A stretch of DNA of 64,000 nucleotides from DATBGZ01 sp036557785 (GCA_036557785.1 DATBGZ010000055.1:1-64000), one strand, 5' to 3'; shown: positions 25,339 to 34,961, numbered from the stretch's first letter. A program made the numbers and translations. The notes: generated from the letters alone by a model not told the origin.

Positions 25339-27885
25339 ATGTTCGAGCGGTTTACCGACCGAGCCCGGCGCGTGGTGGTCCTGGCACAGGAAGAGGCCAG
25401 GATGCTCAACCACAACTACATCGGAACGGAACACATCCTGTTGGGCCTGATCCACGAGGGCGAGGGTGTGGCCGCCAAGGCTCTGGAGAGCCTCGGCATT
25501 TCGCTCGAAGGTGTCCGCCAGCAGGTCGAAGAGATCATCGGTCAGGGCCAGCAGGCGCCGAGCGGCCACATCCCATTCACCCCGCGTGCCAAGAAGGTCC
25601 TGGAGCTTTCCCTGCGCGAGGCACTGCAGCTCGGGCACAACTACATCGGCACGGAGCACATCCTGCTCGGGCTCATCCGCGAGGGTGAGGGAGTCGCCGC
25701 GCAGGTGCTGGTCAAGCTGGGTGCCGACCTCAACCGGGTCCGTCAGCAGGTCATCCAGCTGCTCTCCGGTTACCAGGGCGGCAAGGAACCGACCGCAGCC
25801 GGCGCCGGCGCCTCGGGTGAGAGCACGCCGTCGACGAGTCTCGTGCTCGACCAGTTCGGGCGAAACCTGACCCAGGCCGCGCGCGAGGGCAAGCTCGACC
25901 CGGTCATTGGGCGCGAGAAGGAGATCGAGCGCGTGATGCAGGTGCTCTCGCGCCGCACCAAGAACAACCCTGTGCTGATCGGCGAGCCAGGCGTCGGCAA
26001 GACCGCCGTCGTCGAGGGCCTCTCGCAGAAGATCATCAAGGGTGAGGTGCCCGAGACCCTGAAGGACAAGCAGCTCTATACGCTGGACCTCGGCGCGCTG
26101 GTCGCCGGCTCCCGCTACCGCGGTGACTTCGAGGAGCGCCTGAAGAAGGTTCTCAAGGAGATCCGCACCCGCGGCGACATCATCCTGTTCATCGACGAAA
26201 TCCACACTCTTGTCGGGGCGGGCGCGGCCGAGGGGGCGATCGACGCGGCGAGCATCCTCAAGCCGATGCTGGCCCGCGGCGAGTTGCAGACCATCGGCGC
26301 CACGACGCTGGACGAGTACCGCAAACACCTGGAGAAGGACGCCGCGCTGGAGCGGCGGTTCCAGCCGATCCAGGTGGGTGAGCCGTCGCTTGCGCACACC
26401 ATCGAGATCCTCAAGGGTCTGCGTGACCGGTACGAGGCACACCACCGGGTCTCGATCACGGATGCCGCGCTGGTGGCGGCCGCGACGCTCGCCGACCGGT
26501 ACATCTCCGACCGGTTCCTGCCCGACAAGGCGATCGACCTCATCGACGAGGCCGGAGCCCGCATGCGCATCCGTCGCATGACCGCTCCGCCGGACCTGCG
26601 CGACTTCGACGAGAAGATCGCCCAGGTGCGTCGCGACAAGGAGTCGGCCATCGACGCGCAGGACTTCGAGCGGGCCGCCCAGCTGCGGGACTCGGAGAAG
26701 ACGCTGCTCGCCCAGAAGGCACAGCGCGAGAAGGAGTGGAAGGCCGGGGACCTCGATGTGGTCAGCGAGGTCGACGACGAGCAGATCGCTGAGGTGCTGG
26801 CGAACTGGACCGGCATCCCGGTCTACAAGCTCACCGAGGAGGAGACCTCGCGCCTGCTGCGCATGGAGGAGGAGCTGCACAAGCGGATCATCGGCCAGGA
26901 GGACGCCGTCCGGGCGGTCTCGATGGCGATCCGGCGCACCCGTGCGGGTCTGAAGGACCCCAAGCGCCCCTCAGGCTCGTTCATCTTCGCCGGACCGTCC
27001 GGCGTCGGGAAGAGCGAGCTGTCCAAGGCGTTGGCCGAGTTCCTGTTCGGCAGCGAGGACGCGCTGATCCAGCTCGACATGTCGGAGTTCCACGACCGGT
27101 ACACGGTCTCCCGTCTGGTCGGTGCCCCACCCGGGTACGTCGGCTACGACGAGGGCGGCCAGCTCACGGAGAAGGTGCGGCGCCGGCCGTTCTCGGTGGT
27201 GCTCTTCGACGAGATCGAGAAGGCGCACGCGGACGTCTTCAACACCCTGCTGCAGATCCTCGAGGACGGGCGCCTCACCGATGGTCAGGGCCGCATCGTG
27301 GACTTCAAGAACACGGTGATCATCCTGACCACGAACCTCGGCACCCGGGATGTGGCCAAGGCGGTGACCCTGGGCTTCCAGGGCCCGGGCGACATGGAGA
27401 CCAACTACGAGAAGATGAAGCAGAAGGTCAACGACGAGCTGAAGCAGCACTTCCGCCCGGAGTTCCTGAACCGGATCGACGACACGATCGTCTTCCACCA
27501 GCTCACCGAGGACCAGATCCTGCGGATCGTGGATCTCATGGTGGCCCGCATCGAGACCCAGCTCCGCAACAAGGACATGGGCCTGGAGCTGACCACCAAC
27601 GCCAAGCGGTGGCTGGCGAAGAAGGGTTGGGACCCGGTGATGGGCGCCCGACCGCTGCGCCGGACCATCCAGCGCGAGATCGAGGACTCGCTCTCCGAGC
27701 GCATCCTGTTCAACGAGCTGCGTCCCGGCCAGATCGTGGTGATCGACACCGATGGCGACCCGGAGAAGTTCGAGACCACGAAGCTCGTCTTCCGCGGCGC
27801 CGATGCCGGTCCCAAGGTGCCCGACGCGCTGCCGGCCGGCCTCGGCACGACGGCGGAGTCCGGCAGCGAGCCCGGCGCCGCCTGA
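25339..27885 (+). CDS. clpC: ATP-dependent Clp protease ATPase subunit ClpC
   Basis: An 848-residue Hsp100 unfoldase that feeds proteins to ClpP. Two N-terminal Clp repeats (about residues 1-145) contain NHNYIGTEHILLGL and GHNYIGTEHILLGL. NBD1 has Walker A GEPGVGKT (215-222), followed by a UVR-type middle domain near 430-465. NBD2 has Walker A GPSGVGKS near 552-559 and a YDEGGQLTEKVRR stretch typical of ClpC. The start is set by GGTGAGGAG before the ATG at 25339. Its position near lsr2 and mutY resembles the mycobacterial clpC1 region. The gene ends with a strong hairpin. Confidence 0.97.
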   Translation: MFERFTDRARRVVVLAQEEARMLNHNYIGTEHILLGLIHEGEGVAAKALESLGISLEGVRQQVEEIIGQGQQAPSGHIPFTPRAKKVLELSLREALQLGHNYIGTEHILLGLIREGEGVAAQVLVKLGADLNRVRQQVIQLLSGYQGGKEPTAAGAGASGESTPSTSLVLDQFGRNLTQAAREGKLDPVIGREKEIERVMQVLSRRTKNNPVLIGEPGVGKTAVVEGLSQKIIKGEVPETLKDKQLYTLDLGALVAGSRYRGDFEERLKKVLKEIRTRGDIILFIDEIHTLVGAGAAEGAIDAASILKPMLARGELQTIGATTLDEYRKHLEKDAALERRFQPIQVGEPSLAHTIEILKGLRDRYEAHHRVSITDAALVAAATLADRYISDRFLPDKAIDLIDEAGARMRIRRMTAPPDLRDFDEKIAQVRRDKESAIDAQDFERAAQLRDSEKTLLAQKAQREKEWKAGDLDVVSEVDDEQIAEVLANWTGIPVYKLTEEETSRLLRMEEELHKRIIGQEDAVRAVSMAIRRTRAGLKDPKRPSGSFIFAGPSGVGKSELSKALAEFLFGSEDALIQLDMSEFHDRYTVSRLVGAPPGYVGYDEGGQLTEKVRRRPFSVVLFDEIEKAHADVFNTLLQILEDGRLTDGQGRIVDFKNTVIILTTNLGTRDVAKAVTLGFQGPGDMETNYEKMKQKVNDELKQHFRPEFLNRIDDTIVFHQLTEDQILRIVDLMVARIETQLRNKDMGLELTTNAKRWLAKKGWDPVMGARPLRRTIQREIEDSLSERILFNELRPGQIVVIDTDGDPEKFETTKLVFRGADAGPKVPDALPAGLGTTAESGSEPGAA

Positions 27886-27921
27886 GCCGTACCGGCGCCG
27901 GCAGTCAGCAACGACCGTGCA

Positions 27922-27947
27922 GCCCCGCCCGGGAAACCGGGTGGGGC
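27922..27947. terminator. Hairpin between clpC and the convergent deacetylase gene
   Basis: An 11-bp stem (27922-27932 with 27937-27947, one G-T wobble) capped by a GAAA tetraloop. The T run is weak on either strand, but the placement between convergent stop codons suggests bidirectional termination. Confidence 0.65.
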
Positions 27948-27979
27948 CGCATGGTTCTTGGGCTGGCCGCTCGGGCGGA

Positions 27980-29008
27980 TCAGGCCAGCGGCCGCCGTTC
28001 GGGGGGCGTCGCGTCCGCCAGCGGGGCGGTCAGCGGGGGCGGAGTCGGCGCGGGCGACTGGGCCAGTGCCAATGGCGCGACCGGTGGCGGGAAGCCATTG
28101 ACGTGGACATAGTCCTCGAGGAGCGCTGGGACGAGCCCGGACTTCTTGATGGCGGTCAGCGCCGCGATGAAGTCGTCCGGGAACGCGGGCCTGAAGTGCA
28201 TCAGAATGATGTCGCCGGCGTGGATGTGCCCCTTGTCGCGCTGGTAGTTGACCTTGCCCTTGTCGACGGTCTCCCGCCAGTAGAAGCCCGCCTGCAGCCC
28301 GCAACTCCACGCTTCCTTGAGCACCGTGTCGTTGTAGTTGCCGAAGGGCGGACGGAACAGCGTGGGCCGTTGGCCGTACCACTTCGTCAGGTTGTCGCTC
28401 GCCTTGCAGAGCTGACTCTTCATGCTGGACGCGCTGAGGCTGGGCAGGCTGGGGTGCGAGACGGTGTGGTTCTCGATGCTGGCATACCCGGTGTCGCGCA
28501 GCGCGCCGAAATACCCGGTGTGCCCGTTCACGTAGTTCGTCGTGAGGAAGAGCGTGACCGGGATCTTCGCGGCCTGCAGGAGCGGCAGGGCCATCGAGTT
28601 GCGCCAGATTCCGTCATCGATGGTGAGGAATGCGACCTTCTGGCTGGTGGGGATTTCGTAGGCGAACGCGGCCTGGTCACTCTTGCGTGACAGGGTCACC
28701 GGTACCGGTTTCGGCGCGGCTTTGAACTTAGGGATCTTGGCAAGGTAGTATGCCAGGTCCTTCGGCGGTGCGGACGTGGTCGTCGGCTTCGGGGTCGGCG
28801 TGGCCGTGGGCGTGGGTGTGGGCGTCGGCGTGGCGGTCGGCGTGGGTGACGCCTGCTCCGTCCCGGTCGGGAGGTCGGTGCCGAGCACGTCCGGCGTTCC
28901 GGACGGGCGAGACGTGCACGCGGTCAGCGCGGCGGCCACGGCCAGCGCCGCAAGGGCGGCGGCGAACAGCAGCCTCGGCCGAACCGACCGGGGGGACGAT
29001 GGGGTCAC
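27980..29008 (-). CDS. NodB-type polysaccharide deacetylase lipoprotein
   Basis: A 342-residue exported carbohydrate esterase. An N-terminal signal peptide ends in a lipobox-like LTAC, so it is probably lipid-anchored. A Thr/Pro repeat linker follows (about residues 50-80). The NodB domain (about 120-300) shows the metal-binding motifs: TIDDG, ENHTVSHPSL (His pair) and RPPFGNYN. It probably removes acetyl groups from peptidoglycan or another wall glycan. The C-terminus is Pro-rich. It starts at a GTG overlapping the mutY stop by 4 nt. Confidence 0.88.
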   Translation of the reverse strand: MTPSSPRSVRPRLLFAAALAALAVAAALTACTSRPSGTPDVLGTDLPTGTEQASPTPTATPTPTPTPTATPTPKPTTTSAPPKDLAYYLAKIPKFKAAPKPVPVTLSRKSDQAAFAYEIPTSQKVAFLTIDDGIWRNSMALPLLQAAKIPVTLFLTTNYVNGHTGYFGALRDTGYASIENHTVSHPSLPSLSASSMKSQLCKASDNLTKWYGQRPTLFRPPFGNYNDTVLKEAWSCGLQAGFYWRETVDKGKVNYQRDKGHIHAGDIILMHFRPAFPDDFIAALTAIKKSGLVPALLEDYVHVNGFPPPVAPLALAQSPAPTPPPLTAPLADATPPERRPLA

Positions 29009-29898
29009 GCGCGGATGTTAGCGGACTTGTCGGACCCCGGCAGCCCGCACCACGCCGAATCGAGCCGCACCAGTAGCCCGTCGGCGAGCAGGCCGGCGAG
29101 CGCCCGCTGTGCCTGCTCCGGGTCGGGCCAGGCGGTCGCGAGCACATGCGCCGCAACCGGCTCGGAACGCTCGCGGCAGAGGCCGAGCAGCACGCCCCGG
29201 GCCTGCCGGTCGGTGCCCAGGTAGCGCTGCGCCGACCGGCGGATGACCGCGGAGGGCCGCCCGGCGTGTAGCCAGGCACAGTCGACCCGCAGCGGGCAGG
29301 CGCCGCACGCCGGCTGCCGGGCCGTACAGACGAGCGCACCCAGCTCCATGAACGCCGCGCTGGCCCGGGCAGCTCGGGCGGCGCCGCTCGGCAGCAGCGC
29401 GGCGACGGCGGCCAGGTCAGCCGCGGTGGTGGCCGGGCCCGCGTCGGCCCGGCCGCGATGTGCCCGGGCGAGCAGGCGCCGCACGTTCGTGTCCACCACC
29501 GGCTCGCGGGCCCCGTACGCGAAGGCCGCGACCGCGCGTGCGGTGTAGGCCCCTACGCCGGGCAGGCTGAGTAGTTCGGGTACCTCTCGGGGCACCACAC
29601 CGCCGTACCGGGCGCTGATCTGGACCGCGCACTCGTGCAGCCGCAGCGCTCGGCGTGGATAGCCCAACCGCCCCCAGGCCCGGATCGCCTCGCCCGCGGG
29701 CTCCACCGCGAGGTGCGCCGGTGTTGGCCAGCGTGCGAGCCATTCTTCGTAGACCGGTTGTACGCGTGCCACCGGCGTCTGCTGGAGCATGACCTCGCTG
29801 ACGAGCACGCCCCACGCGCTGGTGCCCCGACGGCGCCACGGCAGGTCCCGGGCCGCGCTGTCATACCACCGCAACGCGCGCTCGGCCATGCGTGCCAT
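29005..29898 (-). CDS. mutY: A/G-specific adenine glycosylase MutY
   Basis: A 297-residue DNA repair glycosylase that removes A mispaired with 8-oxoG. The catalytic Glu is E35 in SEVMLQQT. The helix-hairpin-helix LPGVGAYTARAVAAF leads to the catalytic Asp D136 (VVDTNVRR). The [4Fe-4S] cysteines are C191, C198, C201 and C207 with the family spacing (X6, X2, X5). The C-terminal NUDIX-like domain that reads 8-oxoG is short or absent. ATG 29898 is chosen, with an alternative at 29889. It overlaps the downstream deacetylase start. Confidence 0.95.
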   Translation of the reverse strand: MARMAERALRWYDSAARDLPWRRRGTSAWGVLVSEVMLQQTPVARVQPVYEEWLARWPTPAHLAVEPAGEAIRAWGRLGYPRRALRLHECAVQISARYGGVVPREVPELLSLPGVGAYTARAVAAFAYGAREPVVDTNVRRLLARAHRGRADAGPATTAADLAAVAALLPSGAARAARASAAFMELGALVCTARQPACGACPLRVDCAWLHAGRPSAVIRRSAQRYLGTDRQARGVLLGLCRERSEPVAAHVLATAWPDPEQAQRALAGLLADGLLVRLDSAWCGLPGSDKSANIRA

Positions 29899-30044
29899 GG
29901 GGCAATCCTGCCAGCCCCCGCGACGCCGCACCGTGAGGCCAGAAGGACCATCAGGCATCCACATGTGTTGTGTGCTGTCGGGAGGGTGTCTGACCGGCGC
30001 GGCATGCACGGTGCCGCGAGCGGTTGCCGATACGGTGTTCAACC

Positions 30045-30734
30045 ATGCGGCTGACCGTCGGTCCGCTGCCGCCCGCTGTCTACTGGCGGCGGCGGATGTT
30101 GGTGCTGGGCGGCCTGTTGCTGGTCGTCCTCGTGATCGTGTACGCGTGCACCGGAGGGCCGCCCGCCGGTGGCTCCGCCGCACCGTCGCCCGGCTCCTCG
30201 GCGAGCGCGACGCCCGCGGACTCGGCCTCCGCCAGCCCGGCGCCGACCGCGTTCACGCTGCCGGTGAACACCCCGACCACCGCCGCCACCGCCGGATGCA
30301 CCGACGACGAGATCGGCCTCACCGCGGCCGCCACGCCCGCCACCGTCCATGTGAGCAATGGGCAGGTCGGGCCGGTCGCGGAGTTCACGCTCAAGATCAG
30401 GAACATTTCCACCCGTACCTGCGTGCGCGACATCGGCAGCGTTCCGCAGGAGCTGCAGTTGCGCACCCAGGACGGCACCGTCATCTGGTCATCCGACGAC
30501 TGTCATCCGGCGGGGTACGACGACTACAGCAAGAACCAGACGCTGACCCCGGGCTGGGAGAGGTCGTACACAGTCAGCTGGAACGGCTACCGGACGCGTA
30601 GCGATGTCGGTAGCCCCACGTGCGAGCCGTCTGCTACCTCGGTGCCATCCGCCGGCGGGTATGAGCTGGTCGCGCGCCTCGGCACGAAGCTCAGCGCCAC
30701 GGCGCCGGTCGCGATCAGCATCAGCATCGGCTAG
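30045..30734 (+). CDS. Conserved actinobacterial membrane protein beside radA
   Basis: A 229-residue protein with a basic N-terminus (MRLTVGPLPPAVYWRRR), one membrane helix (about residues 20-38) and an Ala/Ser/Pro/Thr linker. A compact extracellular domain follows with four cysteines (in AGCTDDEI, TRTCVRD, DDCHPAG and PTCEPSA), probably two disulfides. Its position, convergent to radA and near mutY, corresponds to a conserved membrane protein next to disA-radA in mycobacteria (Rv3587c region, from memory). The stop codons of this gene and radA overlap by 4 nt. No function is known to me. Confidence 0.8.
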   Translation: MRLTVGPLPPAVYWRRRMLVLGGLLLVVLVIVYACTGGPPAGGSAAPSPGSSASATPADSASASPAPTAFTLPVNTPTTAATAGCTDDEIGLTAAATPATVHVSNGQVGPVAEFTLKIRNISTRTCVRDIGSVPQELQLRTQDGTVIWSSDDCHPAGYDDYSKNQTLTPGWERSYTVSWNGYRTRSDVGSPTCEPSATSVPSAGGYELVARLGTKLSATAPVAISISIG

Positions 30735-32245
30735 GAGGTCGAGTGCTGGACGGCAGCGTGCAGTCCAGCCCGCACGGTCGGGACCTCCAGGACGGTCATG
30801 CCCGCCGGCACCTCCGAGCTCGCGGCGGGCCCACAGCCTGGTGGCACCAGGGCGTACCGGAAGCCGAGCCGAGCCGCCTCGGCCAGTCGTCGCGGCACTG
30901 CTCCCACGCGCCGGATCTCGCCCGTGAGCCCCACCTCGCCGATCGCGACGAGGTCGGCGGCGAGCGCGAGGTCGTTGCCGGTCGATGCGATGGATAGCGC
31001 GAGTGCCAGGTCGGCGGCCGGCTCGACGACGCGGATGCCCCCCACCGTGGCGGCGAAGACCTCCCGGTCATGCAGGGTCAGGCCGCAGCGGCTCTGGAGC
31101 ACCGCGAGCACCATGGACAGCCGCGCGGAATCCAGACCACTGACCGTACGGCGCGGTGAGCCGGCGACCGGGGCGCCGACCAGCGCCTGTACCTCCGTGA
31201 CCAGCGCGCGCCGGCCCTCCATCGCCACGGCGGCACAGGTGCCCGGCACCCGCTCCGCCTCGCCGCCAGCCTGTCCTGAACCAACCCCGCCGCGCGTGAG
31301 GAAGAGCCCGGACGGGTCGGGCAGGCTTGTCAGACCACCCTCGTGCATCTCGAAGCAGCCCACCTCGTCCGCGGCGCCGAACCGGTTCTTCAGCCCGCGG
31401 ACCAGGCGCAGCGAGGAGAACTTGTCGCCCTCGAACTGGAGCACCACGTCGACCAGGTGCTCGAGCACCCGCGGGCCAGCGACCTGACCGTCCTTTGTGA
31501 CGTGTCCTACCAGGACGGTCGCGATGCCGCGCTCTTTCGCCACGGCCACGATGGCGGCGGCCACCGCACGCACCTGGGTGACGCCGCCCGGCACCCCATC
31601 GGCTCCCGGCGCGGAGAAGGTCTGCACCGAGTCGAGGACGAGCAGCCCCGGCCGTACGTCGTCGAGGTGCCCGAGCACGGCCGACAGGTCGGTCTCGGCG
31701 GCGAGATAGAGCCGCTCGTGCAGGGCACCGATGCGCTGCGCCCGCAGCCGCACCTGGGCGGCGGACTCCTCGCCGCTGATCACCAGGGCCGGCCCGGCCT
31801 GCGCGGCGGGTCCAGCCGCCCACTGCTGGGCCACGTCGAGCAGCAGGGTCGACTTGCCGACGCCCGGTTCACCGGCGAGCAGTACGACCCCGCCCGGCAC
31901 GAGCCCGCCGCCGAGCACGCGGTCGAGCTCACCGACGCCGGTTGGGCGCGCCCTTGCCGCGTCGAGGTTGACCGTCGCGATCGGACGGGCAGGCTCCGTC
32001 GGTCGACGCGCGGCGACGGTACGCAACGCGACCGGGGTCGCGGCGGCCTCCACGATGGAACCCCACGCGTCGCAGCCCGGGCAGCGCCCGACCCACTTGG
32101 GTGTGGTGTGTCCGCATACCTCGCATTCGTAGCCCGTACGGCTGGTGGTGCGGGCTACTGGCGCCGTCCGGGTCGCGGCGCGTGTGGCCGGGACGGACGA
32201 GGCCGCGGGTCCGGAGCCGGCGCGGCTCCCACGTGGTGCGCTCAC
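30731..32245 (-). CDS. radA: DNA repair protein RadA
   Basis: A 504-residue RecA-like branch-migration ATPase. The N-terminal C4 zinc finger is C41/C44/C55/C58 (YECEVCGHTTPKWVGRCPGC). Walker A is GEPGVGKST (125-133). The RadA-specific KNRFG motif appears as LKNRFGAADEVG, and a C-terminal Lon-protease-like domain follows. The Ala/Arg/Thr-rich N-terminal extension (about 38 residues) is atypical but harmless. It is downstream of lpqE. disA, usually adjacent in actinobacteria, is not here. Confidence 0.96.
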   Translation of the reverse strand: MSAPRGSRAGSGPAASSVPATRAATRTAPVARTTSRTGYECEVCGHTTPKWVGRCPGCDAWGSIVEAAATPVALRTVAARRPTEPARPIATVNLDAARARPTGVGELDRVLGGGLVPGGVVLLAGEPGVGKSTLLLDVAQQWAAGPAAQAGPALVISGEESAAQVRLRAQRIGALHERLYLAAETDLSAVLGHLDDVRPGLLVLDSVQTFSAPGADGVPGGVTQVRAVAAAIVAVAKERGIATVLVGHVTKDGQVAGPRVLEHLVDVVLQFEGDKFSSLRLVRGLKNRFGAADEVGCFEMHEGGLTSLPDPSGLFLTRGGVGSGQAGGEAERVPGTCAAVAMEGRRALVTEVQALVGAPVAGSPRRTVSGLDSARLSMVLAVLQSRCGLTLHDREVFAATVGGIRVVEPAADLALALSIASTGNDLALAADLVAIGEVGLTGEIRRVGAVPRRLAEAARLGFRYALVPPGCGPAASSEVPAGMTVLEVPTVRAGLHAAVQHSTS

Positions 32246-32304
32246 TGACGGGACGCTACCCGCGGTGGGTGCGGCCTCCGACCAGGCGCGCGGGCGGCCG
32301 GCCG

Positions 32305-33072
32305 CTACGGTCCGGGTTGGAGCGGCTCCGTGCCGACGACGGGGGTGCCGCGCGGAACCGGGGAGCCGGGCGGCCCCAGCGGCACCGGCAGGGTGGTGGT
32401 CGAGCCGTCGTCGAACGTGAACGTGACATTGGTCGACGCGCCCGGAACCAGCGCCTGCTTGAGACCGTTCAGCTGAAGGAATCCGCTGCTCGCCTCACCG
32501 GGCACGAGCAGGACAAAGGACTGCGGCGGAATTGTGATCGACACCGGCCCGGCCGCCGGGGGCGGCGTCGTGGGGCTCGGTGGTGGCTGCGGGGACGGGG
32601 TCGGCGACGTCTCCGGCGACGTGGTTGCGGTCGGACCGGTCTGCGTGGCCGGGGGCGGAGTCGCCGCTGGCGTGCCGGTCGGCACGGGCGGGAGTTGGCT
32701 CGGCGTGATGACCTGCGCTGCGCCGACGAGCGTCACCGAGGTCGCCAGCTCAGCGCTGACCCTGACCAGAGTGACCGGCGTCGAGCCGTTGTTGAAGATT
32801 CGGACCACCAAGGGGGCATCGGCACCGGCTGGGTAGCCGGCCGGACCGTTGTAGACGATGGTGACGTCGCGGAGCCCGACCTGGCCCACGTCGGCGTTGA
32901 CACCCGGCACCGGGGCGACCTGCGTCGATGTCTGAGTGATCATTCCGGTCCCGCAGCCCGCCAGCGCCAGGGCCGTGCCGACACCGGCCGCGAACGTCGC
33001 CGCAGCGAGCCGGCGGGTGTGTCTCCCGACGGGCGTGGCGTCCGCGCGGTGGCGACTGGTACGGCTGGTCAC
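32305..33072 (-). CDS. lpqE: LpqE-like lipoprotein
   Basis: A 255-residue lipoprotein with a signal peptide ending in LALAGC. A domain of about 100 residues (VGLRDVTIVYNGP...PLVVRIFNNGSTPVTLVRV) resembles small copper-chaperone/LpqE-like beta folds. A Pro/Thr-rich insert follows and then a further beta domain. A near-perfect ribosome-binding site (GAGGAGG) precedes the GTG start at 33072. The assignment to LpqE rests on its position directly upstream of radA, as in mycobacteria, plus the lipobox. Copper binding is not shown, since no Met- or His-rich motif is obvious. Confidence 0.72.
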   Translation of the reverse strand: MTSRTSRHRADATPVGRHTRRLAAATFAAGVGTALALAGCGTGMITQTSTQVAPVPGVNADVGQVGLRDVTIVYNGPAGYPAGADAPLVVRIFNNGSTPVTLVRVSAELATSVTLVGAAQVITPSQLPPVPTGTPAATPPPATQTGPTATTSPETSPTPSPQPPPSPTTPPPAAGPVSITIPPQSFVLLVPGEASSGFLQLNGLKQALVPGASTNVTFTFDDGSTTTLPVPLGPPGSPVPRGTPVVGTEPLQPGP

Positions 33073-33205
33073 GTGGCCTCCTCGATCTACCCGGGACGGT
33101 GCTTCGTGGACGGGCTGGTCGCCCGGACGCCGGAACGGTGATCAGCGTAGTGGTGGCTATTCGGTGCGCGTGCCGGGACCCGCGACGTTGCCCAATTCGC
33201 GCGGA

Positions 33206-34141
33206 TCAGGTGAGTGCACCACCGGCGAGGCAGAACATGAGCACGTCGATGCCCGCGATCGCGAGCGCGCAGCGAAACGGCGTGCGCCCGCTGGCTCTGC
33301 TCGCGACCCCGCAGAGCAGCACCGCGGCCCCGAACCCGGCCCAGGCGAACCACCGGGCCGGCGCGGCGACGTGCGGCACGCCGGGGGCCACCGCGATGAG
33401 GGCTGAGGCAGCCAGCAGCAGAGCCAGCGCGACCAGCCGTACCCGTCGCTGGCCGGCCGCGCCGTCGTTGCCGCGGGTCGCGGTCGCGGCGACGACGTGG
33501 GGCAGGCCGCGCAGCCCGGCCGCCCGGTCCGTGGCGAGGTCGGGCAGGACGTTGACGAAGTGCGCGCCCAGGCCGAGCAACGATGCCGCGGCCAAAGCCC
33601 AGGGCCGGGGCAGTGGGTGTCCGGGCAGGATGCTCGTGGCCAGGCCCGGGATGGGCCCGAAGCCCACGACGTAGGCGAGTCCAGACAGGACAGTCGCCTT
33701 CAGGCCGGCGTTGTACGCCCAGCCCGCGCCCACCACCGGGACGAGCCAGGCAGCGGTCACCGGGCCGATCGCGAGCCCGAGTCCGAACGAGATCAGCAGC
33801 GCGATCAGCGCGCAGGCGAGCACCGTCGTCGTGCGCAGTGCCCCGACCGCGAGCGGCTTGTCGGTTCGGCCGGCGGCACGGTCGCGCCGGGCGTCCAGAT
33901 AGTCGTTGGACCAACCGATGGAGAACTGGCCGGCGAGGACCGCGAACGCGAATGCCACGACCACACCGATGTGCGGCGACGCGCTGCCGGCGGATGCGCG
34001 TGCAGCAACCGCGAGCAACACAGTGATCGTGGTGATAGCCAGGCACGGCCCCGGGTGCCCGGAGCGCACCAGCGCGATCGTCCGCGTGAGCAGGCCCGAC
34101 GGAGCCGGCACGGGTCCGGATGCGGCGGTCGGTCCACTCAT
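33206..34141 (-). CDS. UbiA-family prenyltransferase
   Basis: A 311-residue polytopic membrane enzyme that attaches an isoprenoid chain to an aromatic or quinone acceptor. The first Asp-rich motif is NDYLDARRDRAAGRTDKP and the second is DLATDRAAGLRGLP, separated by about 95 residues as in UbiA. About eight hydrophobic segments are visible. It is divergent from a methyltransferase and a type III polyketide synthase. Together these suggest prenylation of an alkylresorcinol or hydroquinone. A role in menaquinone or heme A synthesis is less likely given the context but cannot be excluded. Confidence 0.88.
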   Translation of the reverse strand: MSGPTAASGPVPAPSGLLTRTIALVRSGHPGPCLAITTITVLLAVAARASAGSASPHIGVVVAFAFAVLAGQFSIGWSNDYLDARRDRAAGRTDKPLAVGALRTTTVLACALIALLISFGLGLAIGPVTAAWLVPVVGAGWAYNAGLKATVLSGLAYVVGFGPIPGLATSILPGHPLPRPWALAAASLLGLGAHFVNVLPDLATDRAAGLRGLPHVVAATATRGNDGAAGQRRVRLVALALLLAASALIAVAPGVPHVAAPARWFAWAGFGAAVLLCGVASRASGRTPFRCALAIAGIDVLMFCLAGGALT

Positions 34142-34226
34142 CCGGCCTCACCTACGCTCGCTTCCGCGCTGCCGCTTCGCTGTTCGCCTCGGTCGTCGTC
34201 GTCCCCATCGTGTCAGACTCGTCCTC

Positions 34227-34961
34227 ATGGCGCCCAAGTCGCCGCGCGCGGCGACGCCGGCGCTCCCGCGTAATGATCTCCGGCAGTACGAGCTGCTCGC
34301 CGACGAGTGGTGGCGACCCGCCGGGGCCTTCACGATGCTGCACTGGCTTGCCGCGGCCCGGGCGTCGCTCGTCCCGCCCGCGTCCCGCCCCGGCGCCGTG
34401 CTCGCCGATCTCGGTTGCGGTGCGGGCCTGCTCGCGCCGCACGTCGCCGGGCTCGGCTACCGGCACGTGGGGTTGGACCTGGTCCCCCGTTCGCTGCGGC
34501 AGGCCCGCGACCACGCGGTCCAGCCGGTGCGGGCCGATGTTCATCGTCTTCCACTAAGAGATGCGTCGGTGGATGTGGTCAGTGCTGGCGAGATTCTCGA
34601 GCACGTGCCCGATCCGTCCACTGTGGTCAGTGAAGCCTGCCGCGTGCTGCGCCCGGGTGGCCTGCTCGTCCTCGACACCATCAACGCCACGCGATGGGGA
34701 CGTTTCCTCGCGGTGACCGTGGCCGAGCGGGTGCCCGGCCTGGCTCCGAAGGGCATCCACGACCCGCGGCTGTTCGTGTCGCCCGGCACGCTGCTGAACG
34801 TCTGCGCGTCCCACGGCGTGCGTCTGACCGTACGGGGGATCCGTCCGGCGACGCTCGGCCTCACGCGATGGCTGCTCACCCGCCGCGGGACCGTGCCGAT
34901 CGTGCCCACCGCGTCGACCAGAGCCCTCAACCAGGCGTGGGGCACCAAGGAGGTGCCATGA
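34227..34961 (+). CDS. UbiG-like SAM-dependent methyltransferase
   Basis: A 244-residue class I methyltransferase. Motif I is VLADLGCGAGLLAPHVA (about residue 51), the acidic end of strand 2 is GLDLVPRSL, and post-I signatures EILEHVPDP and RVLRPGGLLVLDTIN follow. It resembles UbiG-type O-methyltransferases acting on polyprenyl or alkyl phenols. Its stop overlaps the start of the type III PKS gene (ATGA), so the two are translationally coupled. It probably O-methylates the PKS product. A TCCACTGTGG motif occurs at 34617. Confidence 0.88.
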   Translation: MAPKSPRAATPALPRNDLRQYELLADEWWRPAGAFTMLHWLAAARASLVPPASRPGAVLADLGCGAGLLAPHVAGLGYRHVGLDLVPRSLRQARDHAVQPVRADVHRLPLRDASVDVVSAGEILEHVPDPSTVVSEACRVLRPGGLLVLDTINATRWGRFLAVTVAERVPGLAPKGIHDPRLFVSPGTLLNVCASHGVRLTVRGIRPATLGLTRWLLTRRGTVPIVPTASTRALNQAWGTKEVP

